Shown one piece after another: positions 54,401 through 63,000 of a stretch of DNA of 64,000 bases; within the stretch, counting starts at the first letter, position 1; the number at the start of each line of letters is the position of its first letter. The notes below the pieces were generated by a model, which had not been told where the DNA came from, made no database searches, and saw only the letters and a list, made by a program, of their open reading frames with translations. Made by a program: the position numbers and the translations under genes. The stretch is from Schistosoma mansoni (Eukaryota; Platyhelminthes; Trematoda; Strigeidida; Schistosomatidae): NCBI RefSeq assembly GCF_000237925.1, contig NW_017386049.1:62001-126000 (forward strand), given 5' to 3'.

Positions 54401-57031
54401 TTAACTCTGATTGAATCGTGGATACACATCTCTGAGCATTTTGTTGTTAGAATGAAGCAGCTTCCTCTTACTCTCGCTTTTTCAGTTGTTTTCCTAGAGA
54501 AGTGTGTTTGTGATCATAATATATTTAAAAAGCTACTGAACTCTTTATATTGCCCTCCATATTCCTACTCACTTTCAACTGCTTCCATCATTTTAATATG
54601 TAACTCTGTAATCTGTCTTTATACAGACATAAGAGGTTGTTTGGTGCTTTCATTCACGCTATAAGGATTGCGCAGATTCATTACACAGATTCCTTACAGT
54701 TTTTAAATGTCGAATAAACGAAGACCAGATATAAGAATACTTGACTCAAGATCCACAGCACAGTATGTTATAGATATAACCTACTATCATTGAAGTAACT
54801 ATTTCTATGAATTTAATGTTCATCTTGTTGTGCTAATGAGGTATGGCAACTTAGACCAATGCATATATGTGCTTGATCCTACGTTGTAGCTAACTGACAG
54901 ATTACTTACAAGCTGGAGAAACTTTCAAAAAACTCACAAACTATGAATTTTATTGACGACATCACTTTCTTATGTGCAGTAAATGTGTCTGATAGGATAA
55001 TTAAGGGATCATGAACAAAACCAACGAAGAGTACACGAAATTACACAAGCGCAAACCTAAATTAAACATCGTAAATGTTTTTTACACTGTAATTTATATC
55101 GTACGGTAGATAGTATGAAGACGTAAGATAGTTTCTTCATCAACATTTATACACTGTACTTTGATTAACAGTCAAGCTTAGTTCCAACACGACATGTTAT
55201 CAGACGTCTTGAAACTTTCACTTTTCATCAACTTATTTCTTTCACTGAACGTCAGCTCAAATTCACCACAAGTTCATAACATTTGGCACATATGGATTCA
55301 TATGAATTCATTGTTACAACTAATTTGCTTCCATATATAATCCATTTCTGTGTATTCTTTCAGACCAACATTTATTCGTTCACCATTAAATCATATTGAT
55401 TTACAAGGAAATGTTTATCAGCCAAAAATAGTCCCCAGTAACAAATTTTGTGCTTCTAATGATGTCCACAATATAAGAAATCAAATTAAAAGTAAGTTTA
55501 GTTTTTAAAGTTTCTAATAAAATGATTCTCTATCCATCACAACTGATTGATCACTGGGTGGTGACCAATGTCATGCGTGTAAAGTCCTTCTTAGTGCTGA
55601 TCGAATGCTACCGATCAAGTTGCAATGTCGCCACTAGTCTAGGTGACTCGACACTGCGTGCACTATGTTGAGATATGATGGTGCTTGGAGGTGGTCAACA
55701 GGAAACCCTGGACCCGGGTTTAGTGCTACTTGACACTTGTCAGCAAGGTGTACCTGTAAACTTGAGGGAACTGATGCTGCCTGATGGATTCTGTCCCGTG
55801 TCACTCAGCTTCACAGTCACTCTATCCATATTTATACTCTATTAGTATGATAGTAAAAATGTTTCAAACTAGTGATTTCATATAAAACTTGGTTGAGAGG
55901 CTTTTCTGTGGAGATTTCAAGTAATTTTTATTTATAGTTGAAATCATGAGTTAATTGAAGCTAGACCACCGTGGAAATCCTAAAAACACTGGTCGGCCGT
56001 TTCGCTCTGTTATGAGACTCCTCAGCAGTGCTCATCCACGATCCCGCACTTGCGAGATTCGAACCCATGACCTACCAGTCTCGCGCAAGAGCACTTAACG
56101 GATAGATCACTGAGCCGGCCGTCATCCAACGGTATTAATGTCTAACTTCAACTAATCCACCAAGTTGAGCAACCATTTCACCAATTGTCTTCAGTGAGTT
56201 GATATCTCACAACAGACCTGGTTGAACTCCACTGGTCAATGCTTCTCACTAGAACTCCAGGAAATACCTCATGGAGTCAGTCACTAATGAGCATATGATC
56301 GGTCAAGTGCTCCGGCGCGAGACCGGTATGTCCTGGGTTCGAATCTCGCGAGGCCGGATCGTGGATGCGTACTGCTGAGGAGTCCCACAGTAAGACCAAA
56401 CGGCTGTCCAGTGTGTTCAGGTTTTCCACGGTGGTCTAGATTTAATTGACTCATGATGTCAACTATATATAAAACTTGATTAAGCCAAAAACAGAAGGAT
56501 TAAATATCTAAAGCAATTAGTTCAATTGATAAATTTCCATAGTGCATTATCAGAAGACGAAGATTATCAGAACTATGTGATGAGATATTAACGCAATACA
56601 TTTTGAACAATCCGATCACATGCTATCGAGATTGAATATTGCTAATTAGAGAATAGTGAATTATTGACCGGACCAATGACGCATAAAATCTATACAAACA
56701 ATCTAGAGTCTTTGTCGGTTCTTCTCCCTGCCTAACCCTGCCTATTAAGTCCAGAACATCAATCTCAGACTCAACGATACGATACATGTATTTCAAGCTT
56801 ATTGGGTTTACGTACAAACAAAAATGACAACATCGCACTATAAAATAGAAAATGACATTTGTACAAGATGTAGCCAAAAGTGGCTGTGAATGTAAGAGGA
56901 TGTAATTAATAGACTAGGCATAACTGAAGAACGGCAAAGCGTATAATGATAACACATGAGTGAAAATAAAGCTTATAATAAGAGGAACATGAATATCTAT
57001 CGTTTAGTTAATTAATCATTATACAATAGAA

Positions 57032-57062
<31 letters not shown>

Positions 57063-60000
57063 TATTCTGAAAATAATATTTACAGAATTCACACCAGTTT
57101 ACAGGCATGATCAGATTGTTATAAAAATCAACATTTAATGTAGAGAACAAACATGAATTATAAGAAAGTTTTATGTTTGCTGGTTTAGTAATTGATAAAC
57201 AGTTTAAATATGGCATATATCATGGCAAGCCAATGCAACACCAGGGAACTTGTCATTTTTTCATCAAGTGGATAGCCTGATGATTGACCAACATTGTTCT
57301 GTAAGGTTATTACCAGTGCCAGAGCGAGTTATTATTAATTATCTACAACTAGAGAAAGTAAGATTAAAGCAAAGAGCACGGAACAACAAAACAACGATAG
57401 CAAGTAAGAGGTTAAACATTTAAAGTTCCTATAATCTCACTTGTGGAGTAAGATACACTTGCAGGCGCTAGAGCATTTAATGCATTTTCAGAGGAGCAAA
57501 AAGCATTAATTGAGCGAACAAACAATGGGAGACAGTTTAACATACGGATAGATTGGGGTAAATTATTCCAGAGTCTAGAAAACTTACAGGTAAAGTAATT
57601 CATATAGAGAGAAGATCTAGAATATGTTTGTTTCGCTAAAGACAAGGAGTTACGAATGTCGTAATGTGGGGCTTTAGCATATTGAATCGCCTGACTGGAT
57701 GTGAAGGAGAGTTTGTTAAGTATTTTGAAAAAGAAGATAAGGTTAAGTTTGAGTCTCCTCATCCATAAAGAGTCAAGCCCTAGTTTACTACACCTCGAAT
57801 TATATGTCAAGACACTATCAGGTCCAAGAGTACGAAATGTAAATCGTCTCTGTACTGATTCCAGTCTTAATTTATCCTTTATGCGCGTGCTACTAAGGAG
57901 AAACGCGCAGTATTCGAGGAGTGGTCGAACACAGACTTTGTACATTGGAATACGAGATTCGCTGTTATGAAGGTTTCGAGTTATGAAACCTATAAGGCGT
58001 TGAGACTTGGACGTTTGTTTCATTACCTGTTCAGTAAACGACAAGTCATCGGAGTACCTAAGTCCTATATCATCTACTGTGTGTAACCTAGATAACATTT
58101 CCCCATTTATGGTAAGATTAAGGTTGAGTGATGTATCACCGAAGCATAGCCAACCACATTTAGCTGTATTGAGCTCCAGCTACCATTTTGAGCACCACTG
58201 TGCTACCTTGTTAAGCTCCGTGCTGATGCAATTTCGAATATTGCTCAGCTCATGTGGAGAAAATGAGTACACCACCTTAAGATCGTCTGCAAACAAAAGG
58301 GACTTACCCACACTAAAACACTCACAAATATCATTAATGAAAACTAAAAAGAGCAAAGGACCTAAGACACTACCCTGAATTACCCCACTTCTAACAGGGA
58401 CTGCGTTCGACAATGAAGAGTTGATTTTAACTATTTGATGTCGATTGCTGAGGAAGGAATCAAACCAGGCTAGTAACGGGTTTTCGACCCCATAAGATGC
58501 GAGTTTACCTATGAGAAGTTGGTGGTTGACCATGTGGAAGGCCTTAGAAATGTCCAGGTATAGCACTAATACTAGATATCCTTGGCTACGAAGCGAATAG
58601 ACTAAATTAAAGAAGTCAAAATGACATGTCATACAGGATCGATTTTTAAGAAATCCATGTTGCGAATCATCAATAAATTGTTCAGTCAATAAATAGTTGG
58701 ATAGTTCGTCACTAATAATTTTTTCCATAATCCTAGAGATAACTGGAGTAATATTTATTGGCCGATAGTTGTTCATGTCAGTCTTATCTCCGGATTTGTA
58801 ACGTGGTATGATGTACGCGGTTTTCCAACGGTCAGGATAAGAGCCTGATTCCATAGAGAGGGTAAACAGTTTAAGGAGAAGAAGTTGGATATCTGGACCA
58901 CCATATTTGTAGAGAAATGATGAAATCCCGTCTGCACCGTGACCTTTCGAAACCTTGAGCTTATTTATAACCTTACTAATTTTCAGACATGTGAAGGAGA
59001 TAGATTTAATTGAGCTACCAGTCAAGCATATAACTCTAGAAACAGAGCCATTTATGGATTCTTTGTCATTTGCAAAATTACCACTGAAAAGGTCTGCTAT
59101 AGTTTTTGGGTCATATATAAAACTATTATTATGCAGGATGCATGGTATATCAATCTTTTGAGTTGATTTAGCACGTTTATTGTAAAGGTGGATTAGGTTT
59201 TGCACTTTTGAGCTAGTACGTAGTGCTAATAGCTCTTCATTGATGGCTTTTAACCTATGTTTCTCTTTAATTTGGTTAAAAATTATTGTTATTTGTGTGA
59301 CTGCCGTGAAGTCGTTATATTTAAAATAACGTTTCTTTAGGCGTCTTAGTTTATTACGATATTTAGCTGGTATATATAATTCGTAATGTTTACTAATCCT
59401 GTAAGTCTTAATTGGTGCACAGCAGTCTAGACAAGAGTTAACAATGAAATAGAATATATTGATGGCATCTGTCAGACTATTACATGAGAAAAATTCATCC
59501 CAGTCTGACAGTTTGATCAGTGAGCGCAAGAGGTCCCAGTCTGTATGCTTATAGTCTCTATAATTGCAGGTTCTTTGAATTGGTCGGTTGTAGGAGGGAT
59601 AGATGGGGAGAGCACAAGTTACTATCCTATGATCATATGCATCGTATTGGTCCATAAACTGTTCTCAAAAGTTACCATTCATTATTGTCGTCGAGATATA
59701 ACACATATCTTCACTTAATATTGTTTGTTTGAATCTTTCCATTGATGTGTTAGGACTGCAACTGGTCAGTCTCTAATTGGCATATGTACATACTAAATTC
59801 ACAAGCATGGTAAGCAAAGATGGATAGTGGCTAGTAGTGGAATCCAGGACGAGCGTTTCGTCCTATTTGGGACTCGTCAGCTGGATCTACCTGCATCTTA
59901 CAGTTGATGTTAATTCTGGGACTCGAACCCAGTACCTTTCACTTCAACTCTGAGATGCAGGTACATCCAGCTGACGAGCCCCAAATAGGATGAAACGCGC

Positions 60001-63000
60001 GTCCTGAATTCCACTGCCAGCCACTATCCATCTTTGCTTATAACACATCTCTGTTATAAATGTTTAAGAGGGAGTATGAACAACGTTACCTAAACGTGTT
60101 TTGGTGATCCACTCCTACCTAATGACAGTTGTGTTCAGCTAATAGATCTACTTCAAGTCGATTCTTTTTTGATGCGTTTGTAGAACAAAACTATGAACGG
60201 GTTTTACAAATTTTATTGACACGAACAAATGCTCAACGTCAACATATTGTTCATTATTACAAAACTTTTGAAATGGTATGTTTTGGAATAATTATCAACC
60301 CTTTATTAATATATTTTGTACTGACACTTCCTTTCTGTGTATGTCATTTATTATTTATTTATTTAAACACATAAATATTGGTACAAAGGGGAACCAGATA
60401 TATATGCACCACTCAAGTATCATTTGATTTGTGTGAGGGCTGTGATGCTACCCGGGTGGCCAAACCCAAGCAGGTGGTTTTCTTGAAGGGTCAAATCCGG
60501 AGCTTTTGACCTAAAGGTCTGATCCACAAGGCAGTGGAGCATCTTAAGGAGATGCAGTCACATGGCAACTGGTGACCAACGATTGATGCAAACGTCATTT
60601 GTTCCCTCAAGAAACTGGAGCCCATATACACCATTAGTTTGGAATCGGGGTTTTCCATGTCCACAAATCCGTTTAAAGCGCCGGAAATTCGCTTTTCGTC
60701 CTCTCAATTTTGTAAACAACAGTAATACCACGAGAAGGCAGTGAGTAGGACTTCCCTGGCAGAGGCTATATACGCGTCGCTATGTGAGAGCATTTCGAGA
60801 GTGAGAGCGGACTCTCCCCACTCTCGACCGTACCAGGGCATTCGGGGGCCTCATAAGAAATGTGGTACTATTCACTCACACGTTTTATGACCTCATTTTG
60901 TGAGTAGCATGGTTTTCGAAAGTTTATATCCTCATATTATTCAAGGTTAATATACATCTTTGATGGAATTTATTTTAAACGTAATGGCGATATTTAAACT
61001 TTAATATTCGTAAACACACTATACCTTCTATTTGTATCATAGAGTTTCATAACAAGAAGGATATCTGATGCATAATAAACACGGATTACAATTTATACGA
61101 ATATTCATCAAGTTTCGAACGAATAGCTTGACAAAAATTGGCCGCCGAGTATACAGAAGTCATTATATGTGAAAAAATTATTTGAAATAGTCTCAGCGAT
61201 TGAAATTTAAATAATTCCAATGTTTCGTCCAGCTCAGTTGTCTGGAATTCTTCAGGGTAATAATCAAAATCAAAATCATCAAAGAAATATATAGTTGAAA
61301 GCATGAGTTAGTTGAAGCTAGACCACCAAGGAAAACACTGGACGGCCGTTTCGTCCTATTGTGGGACTCCACAGCAGTGCGTGTCCACGATCTCACCTTG
61401 CGAGTTCTGAACGCAGGATCTGCCAGTCTCGCGCCAGAGCACTTAACCGATAGTCAATCTTTCTTTATGAGTGTTGAAAACTTTCTGAAGTATTTTGGCC
61501 CGTTCAAAAAAAATCATGTATCCCGTTTCTAAAGCATGTAACGCTATCGCAGACTTATTCTTAAGTTTCCTTATTGCAACACCGAATATCATACATTAAT
61601 AACTTATCTTACATATACATACACACACACAATTCATCCAGTTTCCTTTTATTTCACATCGTTGAACTTTTCACTTGATTCTCATTCAACTGACTCATAT
61701 TATCTTTCATAGTTGAAATCATGAGTCAATTGAAGCTAGACCACCACTGAAAACCTGGAAGCACTGGACGGTCGTTTCGTCCAATTATGGAACTCCTCAG
61801 CAGCGCGTATACACGATCTTGCACTCGCACTCGAGACTGATAGGTCCTGAGTTTGAATCTCGCTAGGCGGGGTCGTGGATGCGCAATGCTGAGGAGTCCC
61901 ATAATTGGACGAAATGACCGTCCAGTGCTTCCAGGTTTCCCCTGATGGTCTAGCTTCAGTTGACTCAAACTCTCAACTATGAAAATACAGAAATCTCCAC
62001 AAAACTCCTTCTGATAATTCTTCACTTTACTTTTGTTTCCTTTATTCTTTAGTCATTAATAAAAGAAATGGAAAACATTAAACCGAATAATTTGAAGCTA
62101 TTAATTGAAGATCTATTGACAGATATATCAATTTTATTCGCAGAAGAATTGTATAAAGCAATATCTACCTCGAATATACAAATAACAACCAGTTTATTGA
62201 TTGATTTGTGGGGTGATGAATTCGATCAAGTGAAAAATGTTTATAAATTATGTTAGTAATACTATAAATATGATAGTAATATTTATGTAATGCTTAGTAA
62301 CAATGAAATCTATGACATAATGCTTATCATTTTTGGTACATCTTAGCTAGATAGACTATGATTTCCAATGCTGAAATTCATAAAGATCCTGGAGTGGAGC
62401 TTCAAGTGAATAAACTACTTTGCTTCGTGAGTCCAGAGTATAAACAAGAGACAGAAACAAGTTCGAATTTATGATATTCTTGTGTTGATTGATTTGCTTT
62501 GTACGTGTCTGTACATATTTCATTTTACTTGCTGAAACTTGTTTTTAGATCTGAAGTATGACCTCACTTCTTTAGACCATTATAGTTTAGATTGTTCAAT
62601 CACTGAAAGCTGCGAATTATTAGATGTTCGTTACAGTGTGCAACTGTTTTTGCTTTGTATTCTTGAAACCTGATAAGATGGAATAGATAACTGAAGTGTG
62701 TCAACGCGATATCCAATTACCTACTGAGTCCAGATAGCCACTCGCTTGCTGAACAACTACTTTTTTTAATCAATTTATAATTGTTTTAATCAAAACGTTT
62801 TTCATAATTTGACTGCAGTTGGACTAGTTACTGGTCATCTGACCTCAGCGAATATGAGTGTAACGCGTTATCTTTTGAAGCCAAAGGTACAAGTCGCAGA
62901 GCGGGCTTACATATCTAGGTACACTCAACTGACGAGTCCTAAGAAGGTTGGTGTACTTCTGAATGGTATCGGCATTCAAAACACAGAAATTTTAGATTTA

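Noticed and set aside
56623-56877. 84-codon minus-strand frame in a gene B intron
   Set aside because: Not recognised and partly overlapping repeat D; codon make-up is no better than its surroundings.
57036-57062. (AAT)n tract as an independent microsatellite
   Set aside because: It sits exactly at the 3' end of the CR1 element, so it is the element's tail.
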